A stretch of 64,000 bases of DNA from CAYWTS01 sp964461265. GTDB taxonomy: Bacteria > Bacteroidota > Ignavibacteria > Tepidaquicellales > OLB5. The stretch lies in contig CAYWTS010000003.1 of the NCBI GenBank assembly GCA_964461265.1, forward strand, positions 62,001 through 126,000. Reading direction: 5' to 3'. Position numbers and translations under genes: made by a program. Below are positions 35,909-45,693 of the stretch, piece after piece. The notes under the pieces are model-generated. The model was not told the origin of the DNA. It worked only from the letters and a program-made list of their open reading frames with translations, and did no database searches. Numbering within the stretch: position 1 is the first letter of the stretch; the number at the start of each line of letters is the position of its first letter.

Positions 35909-38215
35909 GTGTTTTTGTTTTTTACTTACGGCACCTGTGTTTATGCCGTTGATTCATACGGCACTCTTGGCGGTACAGTAATAGATAAATCGAGCAATAC
36001 AGGTATAGGTGATGTTAAAATCGGTATTGTTAATTTAACTACAGGTATAGACTATAAATTTGAAACAACTTCCGATGTTATGGGGAAATTCATATTCGAA
36101 AAAATTCCTGCCGGAACATATCTTCTATCAGCTTCAAGGTTAGGTTATCTACAAATCCAATCACACGAAGTAACTTTAAAAGAAAATGAAACAGTAAATT
36201 ATAACATATATATAGAACCGGCAGATATTCAGATAGAACGTATAAATGTAACTGCAGCAAAGATGGAGCTAACGCTTAAGCAAACACCGTCATCTGTATC
36301 TGTTGTAACACAGGAAGATATTAAGAACAGAAATTTATTAACTTTCGATAACCTGTTACAGGGAGTGCAGGGGGTAACCGTGTTCAGGACAAGCGGGATA
36401 AATGTTCAGTCGCTTTCAATAAGAGGTTCATCTGACGTAGCAGGCGGCGGAATCGGAAACCGTGTTCTGCTTCTGCTGGACGGCAGGCCTTCTCTTACAG
36501 GCGACTCGAAAGGTGCACTGTGGAGCTTAATACCTCTTTCTATAATAGACAGGACAGAAGTTGTGAAGGGTGCTTTTTCATCATTATACGGTTCAAGTGC
36601 CATAGGCGGCGTTGTTAATGTTATAACAAAAAAGCCCACTTATAAACCATACACTGTTATTAACCTGAATTACGGATTTTATGAAAAACTTAACGACAGC
36701 TTAAATTTTACCGATAAACTGCTAAGCTTTAAAGGACTAGATGCATCTTTCAGTAATACATGGAAGAATATTGCATACCTCGTAAACGTAAACTACAAGC
36801 AGAATGACGGGCATTCTCAGCAAACCGATTATGAATTTTACGGTGGTCTTGGAAAGTTTATGTTCGATGTTCTAAGTAACCGTGACCTTGAGGTAACTGT
36901 TCAGCTTACAAAATCAACAAGCGGTTTCCCCCACTACTGGCGGAAAAATCCTGGAAGCTACGCCGAGCCTTATAAAGTAGCCGAACATTACATAGGCGAC
37001 AGGATTTATAAAACAACACAAAGCTTCGACGTCTTTTACACTGCAATACCGGGCTCTGAAACAAAATACACATCAAGGTTTTATTATTACAGCCTGTACA
37101 GCACTTCACTTTATAATGCAAAAAATCCCGTTGCAATTAATTACGGTACTCCGGGTGAACCGTTTTCAACATACATCAATTCATACAATTTTGGAAACAT
37201 ATCACAGGTAGATTACGAGATAAGCAAACGGAATTATTTAATTGCGGGATTTGACCTGCAATGGAACGTAGTCCGTTCCCGCCCCGCAGAAATTTTATAC
37301 GGCAGCCAGCAGATGAATAATTTCGGTGTATTTGTGCAGGACCTATGGAAAATTATTAATAACCAAAACAGTAATACAGTTCTTTCAGCAACTATAGGCA
37401 GCAGGATAGATTATAATACAATTACAGGCGGCAACACATACTTGCAGTTGAGCCCAAAATTTTCACTTCTGTTTTCTCCACACACTAATAATATTATTCT
37501 GGAAAACACTGCTTTCAGGTTTCTGACTGGCAGGGCATTCAGAGCACCATCCATAGCAGAAATATTTTTCAAGAAAGAACTCTTCGGCGGATTTGATTTC
37601 ATTTACAATCCTAACCTTAAGCCGGAAGAAATGATATCGTTTGAAGCAGGGTTAAGAAAGCAGTACGACAGGCGTTTTACATTGGATATATCGGTTTACA
37701 TAAACCTGTACGATAATCTGATACAATATGTAAACATCGGAAACAGCCCGGCAGGGCCGTTCCAGGTGCAGAACATAGCCAAATCACAGATACGCGGAAT
37801 TGAAGCAGAGATTAATTACACATCTGCAGTACAGCTTTTTAAGAAAACATTTTCATATGGTTTCGGAGTTAATTACAGCTTTGTTGATGCTAGAGACCTT
37901 TCCAATATCAGAATAGACGAATACCTTCCGTATAAGCCAAAACATAATCTGAATTTTTCAGTCGATTTAAATTATCTCGATTTCTCCTGGAATATCACGG
38001 GTAAGTACTTAAGCAATGTACAGGAAGACCTTTTTTATAAATACGAAGAACCGAATGAATATTTCATACTCGATACAAAGCTAAGAAGAAAAATATTTGA
38101 TAAATTATTTGTATTCATTGCCGTTAATAATCTCCTTAACACATCATACCAGGAACTTGAACGCACACAGGCACCCAACCGAAGCTACAATGCCGGGTTA
38201 AATGCAGAGTTTTAG
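35909..38215 (+). CDS. TonB-dependent outer-membrane receptor
   Basis: 768 residues from GTG 35909. Carboxypeptidase-regulatory-like domain at about 15-100 (GTLGGTVIDKSSNTGIGDVK ... 'IPAGTYLLSASRLGY'), then the plug (about 105-235: QTPSSVSVVTQEDIKNRNLL, 'IRGSSDVAGGGIGNRVLLLLDG', 'SSLYGSSAIGGVVNVITKKP') and a ~530-residue 22-stranded barrel ending in Phe. Imports siderophores, vitamins or oligosaccharides using TonB energy; substrate unknown. No SusD partner follows. The upstream frame stays open for at least 100 bases (LQITTEAIVFLFF) without an ATG, GTG or TTG, so the start and signal peptide are uncertain. Confidence 0.9.
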   Translation: MFLFFTYGTCVYAVDSYGTLGGTVIDKSSNTGIGDVKIGIVNLTTGIDYKFETTSDVMGKFIFEKIPAGTYLLSASRLGYLQIQSHEVTLKENETVNYNIYIEPADIQIERINVTAAKMELTLKQTPSSVSVVTQEDIKNRNLLTFDNLLQGVQGVTVFRTSGINVQSLSIRGSSDVAGGGIGNRVLLLLDGRPSLTGDSKGALWSLIPLSIIDRTEVVKGAFSSLYGSSAIGGVVNVITKKPTYKPYTVINLNYGFYEKLNDSLNFTDKLLSFKGLDASFSNTWKNIAYLVNVNYKQNDGHSQQTDYEFYGGLGKFMFDVLSNRDLEVTVQLTKSTSGFPHYWRKNPGSYAEPYKVAEHYIGDRIYKTTQSFDVFYTAIPGSETKYTSRFYYYSLYSTSLYNAKNPVAINYGTPGEPFSTYINSYNFGNISQVDYEISKRNYLIAGFDLQWNVVRSRPAEILYGSQQMNNFGVFVQDLWKIINNQNSNTVLSATIGSRIDYNTITGGNTYLQLSPKFSLLFSPHTNNIILENTAFRFLTGRAFRAPSIAEIFFKKELFGGFDFIYNPNLKPEEMISFEAGLRKQYDRRFTLDISVYINLYDNLIQYVNIGNSPAGPFQVQNIAKSQIRGIEAEINYTSAVQLFKKTFSYGFGVNYSFVDARDLSNIRIDEYLPYKPKHNLNFSVDLNYLDFSWNITGKYLSNVQEDLFYKYEEPNEYFILDTKLRRKIFDKLFVFIAVNNLLNTSYQELERTQAPNRSYNAGLNAEF

Positions 38216-38435
38216 TGTTTCTATCTTCCTCATAAAACTGCCCATTACTTCCACACTACATTTCACTTAGCAATTGCGAAGCAGGGAATCCTGTTCATTA
38301 CCGCGCATTAGTATTAATAATATTATCTTTTTCTTAAATAATATTTGTTAAGAAACTCTGTTTTTCTTTTATTTTCAATAAATAAATAAACATTTAAGCA
38401 TAGTTAACTAAATTCATTATTATATTAAATTTATA

Positions 38436-38450
38436 TGGCATACTAATTGC
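38436..38450 (+). promoter_or_regulatory. Sigma-54 (-24/-12) promoter candidate
   Basis: TGGCATACTAATTGC: GG and GC are exactly 12 bases apart, and the TTGC box is perfect against consensus TGGCAC-N5-TTGC. The predicted start would be near 38461, about 30 bases before the gene at 38492. Confidence 0.5.
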
Positions 38451-38491
38451 GTAATGTATTTAAATTTTTACAAACTTTATCTTAAAAAAAA

Positions 38492-39262
38492 TTGAAGAAT
38501 AAAATTACAATTGTTTCAACTGTCCTGCTTACAGTTTTATTTATTTCGGTTTTGTTATTTGCCTATCCTAATGGCTACACAGGAGCAACCAAAAAAACCG
38601 GTACAACGGGCTGCTCTTGCCACACGTTAAATACAAATATAATAGGTTCCGTAACAGGTCCTGATACTGTTAATACAGGTCAATCGGTTACATACACAAT
38701 AACTGTAACAAGAAGCGGTTCAACAGCAAAGGCAGGATGCAACATTGCAGTTAGGCTTGGCACACTTACTCCAGGAACAGGGCTAAAACTTGTCAACGGT
38801 GAATTAACACAATCCAGTGCCTGGACACTTACAAGCGGAACAACTAACAGAACTTTTACCTACACTGCACCTTCATCACCCGGTACCGATACAATATGGT
38901 CGACTGTTGCCGTAGGTTATTCAAATGGCTGGAACTGGTCACCTGAAAAAAGAGTCATAGTTAGGAATCCTACCGGTATAATAAAAAGTTCAACACCTAT
39001 AGATTTCAGTTTGAAACAGAATTTTCCTAATCCTTTTAATCCGTCTACAGCCATTTCATTCGATATTCCAAAAGCAAGTGATGTCCGTTTAACAGTTTAC
39101 GACATGCTTGGTAATGAAGTAATAACCCTGCTTAACGGAAAGCTGAATACAGGAAGTTATGAAGTCAAGTTTGACGGTGGGGGTTATTCTTCCGGAATAT
39201 ATTTTTATATTTTAAAAACTGATAATTATACTGAAACCAGAAAAATGTCATTGATCAAATAG
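38492..39262 (+). CDS. Secreted choice-of-anchor V-like protein with Por sorting domain
   Basis: 256 residues, TTG start. Signal peptide (KNKITIVSTVLLTVLFISVLL FAYPNG, with cleavage near FA-YP). Domain at about 25-160: TGATKKTGTTGCSCHTLN, which has a C-x-C-H motif, then beta-sandwich (ITVTRSGSTAKAGCNIAVRL ... VGYSNGWNWSPEKRVIVRN), similar to choice-of-anchor V domains. The C-terminal ~80 residues are a sorting domain: NFPNPFNPSTAISFDIPKA ... SGIYFYILKTDNY ... RKMSLIK. Predicted type IX cargo. A sigma-54-like site lies upstream and a bidirectional terminator follows. Confidence 0.78.
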   Translation: MKNKITIVSTVLLTVLFISVLLFAYPNGYTGATKKTGTTGCSCHTLNTNIIGSVTGPDTVNTGQSVTYTITVTRSGSTAKAGCNIAVRLGTLTPGTGLKLVNGELTQSSAWTLTSGTTNRTFTYTAPSSPGTDTIWSTVAVGYSNGWNWSPEKRVIVRNPTGIIKSSTPIDFSLKQNFPNPFNPSTAISFDIPKASDVRLTVYDMLGNEVITLLNGKLNTGSYEVKFDGGGYSSGIYFYILKTDNYTETRKMSLIK

Positions 39263-39363
39263 CAAGTTAACTCCCGACATAAATGCCGGGATGATATCCC
39301 GCAAAGCGAGAATGTTAAAAAAATAGTAACAGTTTTTCTTTATTTTTCCTTTATAATAAACTA

Positions 39364-39398
39364 AAACCTGACCCTCAGGATTCGGGGTCAGGTTTTTT
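39364..39398. terminator. Bidirectional intrinsic terminator
   Basis: AAACCTGACCC/GGGGTCAGGTTT stem of about 11 bp, followed by TTTTTT on the plus strand, and by T's (TTTTAG) on the minus strand. It serves the convergent genes ending at 39262 and 39420. Confidence 0.85.
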
Positions 39399-39419
39399 AT
39401 AATATCAAATACTCAGAGT

Positions 39420-41999
39420 TTATTTTATAAGTATCATCCGCTTCGTCTGATTGAAACCTTCTGTAGTAAGACTGTAAAAATATATACCGGATGAAAATTC
39501 TGATGCATCCCATTCAACTTCATAAGTGCCGGGATTAAGCTGCTGGTTCACAAGTGTTGCTACTTCACTGCCAAGGATGTCATAAACCTTCAATGATACA
39601 TCCCCCCCACCCCCTTTATAAGGAGGAATTGAAAAGCGTATGGTTGTAGCAGGGTTAAACGGATTGGGATAATTTTGTGATAAGCTGAACTTATCGGGTA
39701 TAGTATTTGAAATCGGTTCAATTCCTATTATTCCTGTTACATCTATTTTATACATCGACCTGCCGTGCGTAGCAGCTACCAGTGTTTTTGTCGGCTGGTG
39801 ATAGTTAATGTCATATACCGGTGAATTCGGCAATCCTGTTCCCAGCAGCTGCCAGCTTCCGCCGAGGTTTGTTGTGTAATAAACACCCGCATCACAGCCA
39901 ACGTAAAGAACCGAATCATAATTATAATCTATAATAATAGAGTTAGCAGGAACATTCAGCAGGTTACTGCTGATATTAGTCCAGTTAACACCGTAATTTG
40001 TTGTCCTGTAAATATGTGTGTTTTTCTGGTCGATATTAAATCCGCTTAGCGTAACATAAGCAATTGCCGGATTTCTTTTATCAGCAAGAACATCGGTTAC
40101 ATAACGTTGAGGGAGTATGCCTGTGACATCCGTCCAATTTAAACCTGAGTTTGTTGTTACCGATACTTTCGCATCATCGGTGCCGGTATAAATAACTCTC
40201 TCTGAATTTGGCAGTACAGCGGATGTTACGCAAGTTATTGTTCCAAGCCTGCCGTTAGGTCCGCGTGTAAGGTCAGGGCTGATTGCTGTCCAAGTAGAAC
40301 CTCTGTTTGTAGTTTTAAATATTTTGTAACTGCCGAAATACAAGATTGATGGATCCTGTAAATCCATAGTATAAGGTGATGACCAGTTAGTGCGTGATAA
40401 ATCAAGTCCGTTTTGAATTGAACTGAATGATGACCCGCCGTTAGTACTTCTGCCAATACCACCCCATTGAGATTCAGCATAGATAATATTTGAATTTGTA
40501 TAATCAATTAAGCAGTAAAAACCATCACCGCCGTAAATACTTGCCCAGTCGGTTAATGAGCCCGTTGTAGTTCTGGGTGTTCCGTTATCTTGAGTTCCGC
40601 CAATCAGCCTTTGAGGCAGCTGGTAATCAATAGTTGCAGCATAGAACTGTGTGAGAGGCAAGTCATATTTCTTTATCCAGTTTGTCCCGTTATTTGTAGT
40701 TGTAAACATGCCTCCGTCGTTGCCATTAATCATGTTAGCAGTGTTCGCCGGATTTATCCATAAGGCATGCTGGTCAGGGTGTTGGTTTTCAAATCCAACC
40801 TGGTAAGAAAAAGTAATATTAGTCCACGAGCTTCCTCCGTTTGTTGAACGCCACAGGTCAACATCACCTATATAAACTTTATTCGGGTCAGTGGGGTCTA
40901 CTTCAACAAGCCCGAAATACCATGAAAAACCTCCGTTAGAAACACCGCTAAGCGACATCTGCGTCCAGTCCAATCCTTTATTGGTTGACTTGTAAAATCC
41001 GCTGAGTCCATTGCCAACAGTGGTTGCATAAAGTGCATATACATAATTGGGATTTGATTTTGATACCCCGATAGTTATTCTGCCTGTAGTTGTTGACGGA
41101 GCAGGTAATCCATTTGCTGTACCCAGCAGTGTCCAGTTTGCTCCCCCGTTCGACGAACGGTACAGCCCGCTTGTAATGCCCCCCGTTTTTGAACGCGAGG
41201 GAGGCGTCCGCACACGCTCAAACATTGCAGCATAAACTATGTTCGGGTCTGTCGGGTCAACATTCACATCCACACCGCTGGTTGAATCGCTTACAAAAAG
41301 TACTCTTGTCCAGTTCACACCAGCATTGGTTGACTTGTAGATTCCTTTATCCTGACTAAACGACCTGATACCCATAACTGCAGCATAAAGTATACTTGTA
41401 TTCAGAGGATGAATATCCATTGCCGGTATATGCAATGCCTCTTGTAACCCAACAACATTCCATGTTTCTCCTTTATCGGTTGATTTTAACACGCCGAAGC
41501 CGGGGTAGTTATCGATGGCATTGTTTCCTTCACCTGTTCCGCAATAAATTATGTTCGAATTCGCAGGGTCCATTACCAGTGCACCTGTAGATAAGCTGGG
41601 TGTAAAATCGGTTTTAGTTACCCAGTTTGTACCTCCGTTAGTGGATTTAAGTATTCCTCCTGCTGCTCCGCCTATTATAATTATATTGGGATTTGCCGGG
41701 TCAACTACTACTGCTGAAATTCTTCCCCCTACATTATAGGGCCCTGCTGCCTGCCAAACCAATGCTGAGGGTGGTTCTGTCTGCATCTGTTCCTGTTTTA
41801 TTTTCATAGCGTCAAAATATTTTTCCATAGGTATCTCATCCAAGGGATACGCACGCTGATAATAAAACCAATCACTTGGTTTGAGCATTTTATCGGTTTT
41901 TAATGATGATTTATTTGTTATTTCTCCCGTATGCGATAAGAAGTAAATACTAAAAATTGATAGAATTGAGATAAATACAACTAAATGTTTCCTGTTCAT
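39420..41999 (-). CDS. BNR/VPS10-like beta-propeller protein with Por sorting domain
   Basis: 859 residues. Signal segment MNRKHLVVFISILSIFSIYF, then 'DWFYYQRAYPLDEIPMEKYF', then many 'STNGGTNW' / 'KTTNRGSTW' type bladed-repeat (Asp-box) motifs from about residue 90 to 745, like sortilin/VPS10 or photosynthesis-type BNR repeats found in secreted glycosidases and adhesins. The C-terminus is a sorting domain: LSQNYPNPFNPATTIRFS ... 'YDILGSEVATL' ... KRMILIK, with an extra PPYKGGGG stretch (39598-39622). Possibly exported by type IX secretion; ligand unknown. Confidence 0.88.
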   Translation of the reverse strand: MNRKHLVVFISILSIFSIYFLSHTGEITNKSSLKTDKMLKPSDWFYYQRAYPLDEIPMEKYFDAMKIKQEQMQTEPPSALVWQAAGPYNVGGRISAVVVDPANPNIIIIGGAAGGILKSTNGGTNWVTKTDFTPSLSTGALVMDPANSNIIYCGTGEGNNAIDNYPGFGVLKSTDKGETWNVVGLQEALHIPAMDIHPLNTSILYAAVMGIRSFSQDKGIYKSTNAGVNWTRVLFVSDSTSGVDVNVDPTDPNIVYAAMFERVRTPPSRSKTGGITSGLYRSSNGGANWTLLGTANGLPAPSTTTGRITIGVSKSNPNYVYALYATTVGNGLSGFYKSTNKGLDWTQMSLSGVSNGGFSWYFGLVEVDPTDPNKVYIGDVDLWRSTNGGSSWTNITFSYQVGFENQHPDQHALWINPANTANMINGNDGGMFTTTNNGTNWIKKYDLPLTQFYAATIDYQLPQRLIGGTQDNGTPRTTTGSLTDWASIYGGDGFYCLIDYTNSNIIYAESQWGGIGRSTNGGSSFSSIQNGLDLSRTNWSSPYTMDLQDPSILYFGSYKIFKTTNRGSTWTAISPDLTRGPNGRLGTITCVTSAVLPNSERVIYTGTDDAKVSVTTNSGLNWTDVTGILPQRYVTDVLADKRNPAIAYVTLSGFNIDQKNTHIYRTTNYGVNWTNISSNLLNVPANSIIIDYNYDSVLYVGCDAGVYYTTNLGGSWQLLGTGLPNSPVYDINYHQPTKTLVAATHGRSMYKIDVTGIIGIEPISNTIPDKFSLSQNYPNPFNPATTIRFSIPPYKGGGGDVSLKVYDILGSEVATLVNQQLNPGTYEVEWDASEFSSGIYFYSLTTEGFNQTKRMILIK
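39598..39622 (-). repeat. Repeat-encoded PPYKGGGG insertion in the sorting domain
   Basis: On the minus strand TCCTCCTTATAAAGGGGGTG encodes PPYKGGG between the 'FSI' and 'DVSLKVYD' strands of the sorting domain. Other sorting domains here have no insertion at that place. Same GC-rich palindromic logic as the purL cassette (CCTTATTAAGG core). Confidence 0.55.
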
Positions 42000-42079
42000 G
42001 AGTTTTGTTTAGAATTTGGATTAATTTTGACAAATATATCGATTATTCAAATAAGGTATTAGTTAACGTAACAGGACAT

Positions 42080-42113
42080 AAAAAACCTGGCAACATTAAA
42101 ATGCTGCCAGGTT
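42080..42113 (-). terminator. Intrinsic terminator after the FG-GAP gene at 42137
   Basis: Stem AACCTGGCA/TGCCAGGTT of 9 bp with a 12-base loop, followed on the minus strand by TTTTT. Confidence 0.88.
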
Positions 42114-42136
42114 GAAATGAGGTAATTTTTCAGAAT

Positions 42137-43794
42137 TTACTTTAAAAGAACCATTGATTTTGTTTNNNNNNNNNNNNNNNNNNNNNNNNNNNNNNNNNNN
42201 NNNNNNNNNNNNNNNNNNNNNNNNNNNNNNNNNNNNNNNNNNNNNNNNNNNNNNNNNNNNNNNNNAGCATAAATCCCTTTGAAACTTCTGAAATTTTCGG
42301 CTCTATACCCAGCAGATTATCTCCGTAAACACCGTTATGGCGTGTGTTATACTGCCACATAGGGTTGAACACTCTGTTAGGGTTATAAACAATTCCTGTA
42401 TTCCATAAATATACATTGGTTAAGCTGCTTGCTGTTCCGCTGCCAGCAATATCAAGAATACCGTTTAAATTCACATCCAGCAACATTGGTGTACTGAAAA
42501 ATGTTGTCCCAAGTGTTGCAATTGGCCAGCCTGTAACAGGTGTTCCATTGTGGTTATAAGCAAGATACTTACCCATCCCCGATTGGGTTGTATTATCGTC
42601 AATAATTATCTCGGTCATGTTATCGTTATCAATATCACCGAGAATCGGCTGGTTGTTAATTGCCCACAATCCGTACACAGGAAATCCGCTTAATGCAGTA
42701 CCGTTACGGTTCCATGCATACAATTTGAAAACAGGGCTTCCGCTTACAGTACCTCCGCCATCACCGATAGCTATGTCGAGTATGTTGTCGTTATCGATAA
42801 AGCCCACAGCAGGCGGAGAGTAAATCCAGTAAGGTGTAGGCTTTGGCCAGCCGCTCATTATAGTTCCGTTGTTTTTAACAATATATACATAACCACCCGC
42901 ACCAAGTACATGCGTGCCGAAAACGATTTCTCTTATGTTATCACCGTCTAAATCGGCAAGCACGGGTGATGAATATGAGTTAACATCTCCATTAGGCATT
43001 GCAAAAGGGAATCCCGGAACTGAGTCACCATTTCTGTTCCATGCATAAAGCATGTTATATGATTCCATTATTATTTCCGGGAAATTATCGCCTGTTATAT
43101 CTCCTACAGCAGCACTTGATGCAGGAACGTGCCCTATAGCTTTAGGCCAGCCGGGATAAACAACACCTGTTCCGCTGTAAACCCACACTTCGCCAACGGG
43201 GTATAAGCGTTTGTTCACAATAATTTCCAGTTTTCCGTCGTTATCTAAATCTGCCAGCACAGGAGTTCTTGAAGTATAACCGTGATTTACTGGAAAGCCC
43301 GAAACAGTGCTTCCGTTCTTTTTGAAAGCATATATCATACCGCCTGAAGTAGTGCCTCGTGAAACCACCACAACCTCACCCTGTCCGTCGCCGTCAATAT
43401 CTCCAAATGCCGGAGCGCCTTCAAGCGGGTAACTCGATACGGTCTTAGGCCAGCCTGTTACATTGCTTCCGTCAAGGTTAAATGCCTGAACGGTAAATCC
43501 GATGTTGTAAAGTATTTCAAGTTCAGGGTCAGCATCCATATTGCAGTATATCCCTCCTTCGAACGTGCTGCCCGATATTGCCTTGGGAAATCCCGGGAAT
43601 ACAGGAAAAGTATCTGCACTGAATACTTCATAAGTAATTGAGTTCTTATAATCTCTGTCAACCCTTGTCAATTTATTCATAATATCAGGAATTACTTGCG
43701 AATAAGCGGGTTGAATATTAAGTGACTGTTCAGCAGAATTTTCTGTTAAAACAGTAAGAAGAATTAATAATGATAAAATAAAAATTGTTTTCAT
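42137..43794 (-). CDS. FG-GAP/VCBS repeat protein with Por sorting domain, interrupted by an assembly gap
   Basis: Starts at ATG 43794 (MKTIFILSLLILLTVLTENSA), which is a better signal peptide than the far upstream ATG at 43851. About seven VCBS/FG-GAP blocks (GDIDGDGQGEVVVVSRG, ADLDNDGKLEIIVNK, GFIDNDNILDIAIGDG) span about residues 60-500. The 100-base N run (42166-42265) breaks the C-terminus. Past the gap the frame TKSMVLLK-stop, ending at 42137, is the real sorting-domain end; the contiguous frame through the gap ends in a meaningless KQNQWFF. The true gap length is therefore not 100 or a multiple of 3 offset from it. Confidence 0.82.
42166..42265. other. Assembly gap (100 N)
   Basis: Exactly 100 unknown bases, the conventional placeholder for a scaffold join of unknown size. 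It falls inside the sorting domain of the gene at 42137-43794. Confidence 0.99.
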
Positions 43795-43926
43795 AACAAT
43801 GTTACTAAGTTTTCTTAAAATTAAAGAAAAAATGCTCATTTTAATACACAAAAATCTCCTAACAATATTATGAAATTTTTTTACTTTGTATTAAGTCAGA
43901 CCTAAATCTATATTTGCTACTCGTAA

Positions 43927-45585
43927 ATGCAAAAAATCAAGATCCTTATACCACTCCTGTTAATCGGTAATTTAGCTTTTTCGCAGGATAAACACAAAAA
44001 TGACAAAGCCCTTGAACTGTTCATAGAGGCAAAAACACTCGAGTTACAGGATAATTATATCGCTGCTATAGAAAAGTACAATGAGGTACTGAAGATAGAA
44101 AAAGCTGCAGGGGTTTATTACACATTATCTAAATTATACTACAACGTATCGCAATACCAGAAATCACTCGATAACGGGCTTGAAGCTCTAAAGCTCAACC
44201 CCGAAAATGCAGATTATATGGATAACCTTGCAGATATATATATTATGCTCAACGATTACGAAAATGCTTTAAAATACCTTTTGCTTGTCAACGAAAAAAA
44301 ACCCGGTGATATTAATATTCTATATAATATAGGCCGTATTTATGAAGCCGAAAAGCAGCCTTCTATTGCAATAAAATACTATGAAAAGATTACTGAGGAT
44401 TTTCAATATGATGAAAATGTTTTAAAACGGATGATTGAAATCTATGAAGGCTATAAAGACTATGCAAACTCTGCTGCTGCTCAGGAAAAGCTTCTGAGCT
44501 TAAATCCCTCCGATATGTACCTGAAGTATATGCTGGCTCAAACATATCTTAAGATACCAGATTGGGATAGTGCTTTAAAACTATATGAAGATATATTAAA
44601 AATAGATCCTAAGAACAGGGAAATTCAGACGGAAATAATAAAGATTTATTTCAGGCAGAACAGGATTGATGCGGCATTCGAAAAATTCGGAAAGCTTATA
44701 GAAAAAGATACGGTCGATTTCAGCACAAAGATGGGTATAGCACTGGCATTCTTCGATGTTGCTTCAACCGACAGTTCGGCACTCCCGGTTGCAAGTTCAA
44801 TATTTGAAACTATAAAACGCTCACATCCGGCAGAATGGATGCCCGATTATTATCTGGTTGTTATAGAACAAAGAACATCTGGTTTCGAAGCAGTCGAGAA
44901 GAAATACCTGGATATATTATCACAAGCCGATACATCTGTTGAGGCACATGTGTTTATCGGCTTCAGTTTCTATGAACAGAGAAGATTTAAAGATGCCCTA
45001 AGTATATTCAAACAAGGTGCCGATAAATTTCCCGGTGAATTCAGGCTTAATTATCTTGCAGGTGATTGTTTATACAGGCTTGGTAAACAAAAGGATGCCC
45101 TCCCCAATCTTGAGAAAGCAAAGAAGATAAATCCAAAAGATATTTCCACACTTTCTACGCTCGGCATTATCTATGATAATCTTGGAATGAATGATGAGTG
45201 TGAATCGCTATATAATGAAGCACTTGGGTATTATCCTGATAATGTTCTTCTGCTTAACAACTATGCATATCATCTCGCTGAAATAAATAAAGATTTAGAT
45301 AAAGCAAACAAGATGTCGAAATATACAATCGAGAAGGAACCTGATAATCCTTCTTACCTTGATACGTACGGCTGGATATTATTTAAACAAAAAGATTATA
45401 AAAATGCAGCTAAGTATATAGAGAAAGCAATTAAGCTGGGAAGCAATGCCGTGCTTCTGGAACATCTCGGCGATATATATGAAGCAATGGGTGAAATAGT
45501 AAAGGCTTTAAAATACTGGAAACAATCGTTACAGGAAAATCCGGATAACAGCAGCTTGAAAAATAAAATAGAAAAGTACAGTTAG
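43927..45585 (+). CDS. Secreted tetratricopeptide-repeat protein
   Basis: 552 residues; signal peptide MQKIKILIPLLLIGNLAFSQ. About twelve TPR repeats fill the rest (for example 'YIAAIEKYNEVLKIEK', 'YQKSLDNGLEALKLNPENAD', 'DALPNLEKAKKINPKDISTL', 'YKNAAKYIEKAIKLGSNA'). TPRs mediate protein interactions; the signal peptide places it in the periplasm or outer membrane. It is 109 bases before trxB. Function unknown. Confidence 0.88.
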   Translation: MQKIKILIPLLLIGNLAFSQDKHKNDKALELFIEAKTLELQDNYIAAIEKYNEVLKIEKAAGVYYTLSKLYYNVSQYQKSLDNGLEALKLNPENADYMDNLADIYIMLNDYENALKYLLLVNEKKPGDINILYNIGRIYEAEKQPSIAIKYYEKITEDFQYDENVLKRMIEIYEGYKDYANSAAAQEKLLSLNPSDMYLKYMLAQTYLKIPDWDSALKLYEDILKIDPKNREIQTEIIKIYFRQNRIDAAFEKFGKLIEKDTVDFSTKMGIALAFFDVASTDSSALPVASSIFETIKRSHPAEWMPDYYLVVIEQRTSGFEAVEKKYLDILSQADTSVEAHVFIGFSFYEQRRFKDALSIFKQGADKFPGEFRLNYLAGDCLYRLGKQKDALPNLEKAKKINPKDISTLSTLGIIYDNLGMNDECESLYNEALGYYPDNVLLLNNYAYHLAEINKDLDKANKMSKYTIEKEPDNPSYLDTYGWILFKQKDYKNAAKYIEKAIKLGSNAVLLEHLGDIYEAMGEIVKALKYWKQSLQENPDNSSLKNKIEKYS

Positions 45586-45693
45586 TATATTACGCTTGCT
45601 ATAACAGCACGAGCTGCCGTACTATAACATCTGCTTTCCGGGCAGACATATGTAAAAACTTTTATTAATAATTAACCGAAAGGGAAATATTTA

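Noticed and set aside
42142..42165. C-terminus KQNQWFF of the FG-GAP protein
   Set aside because: Reading through the N run is meaningless; the neighbouring frame ends TKSMVLLK like a genuine sorting domain.
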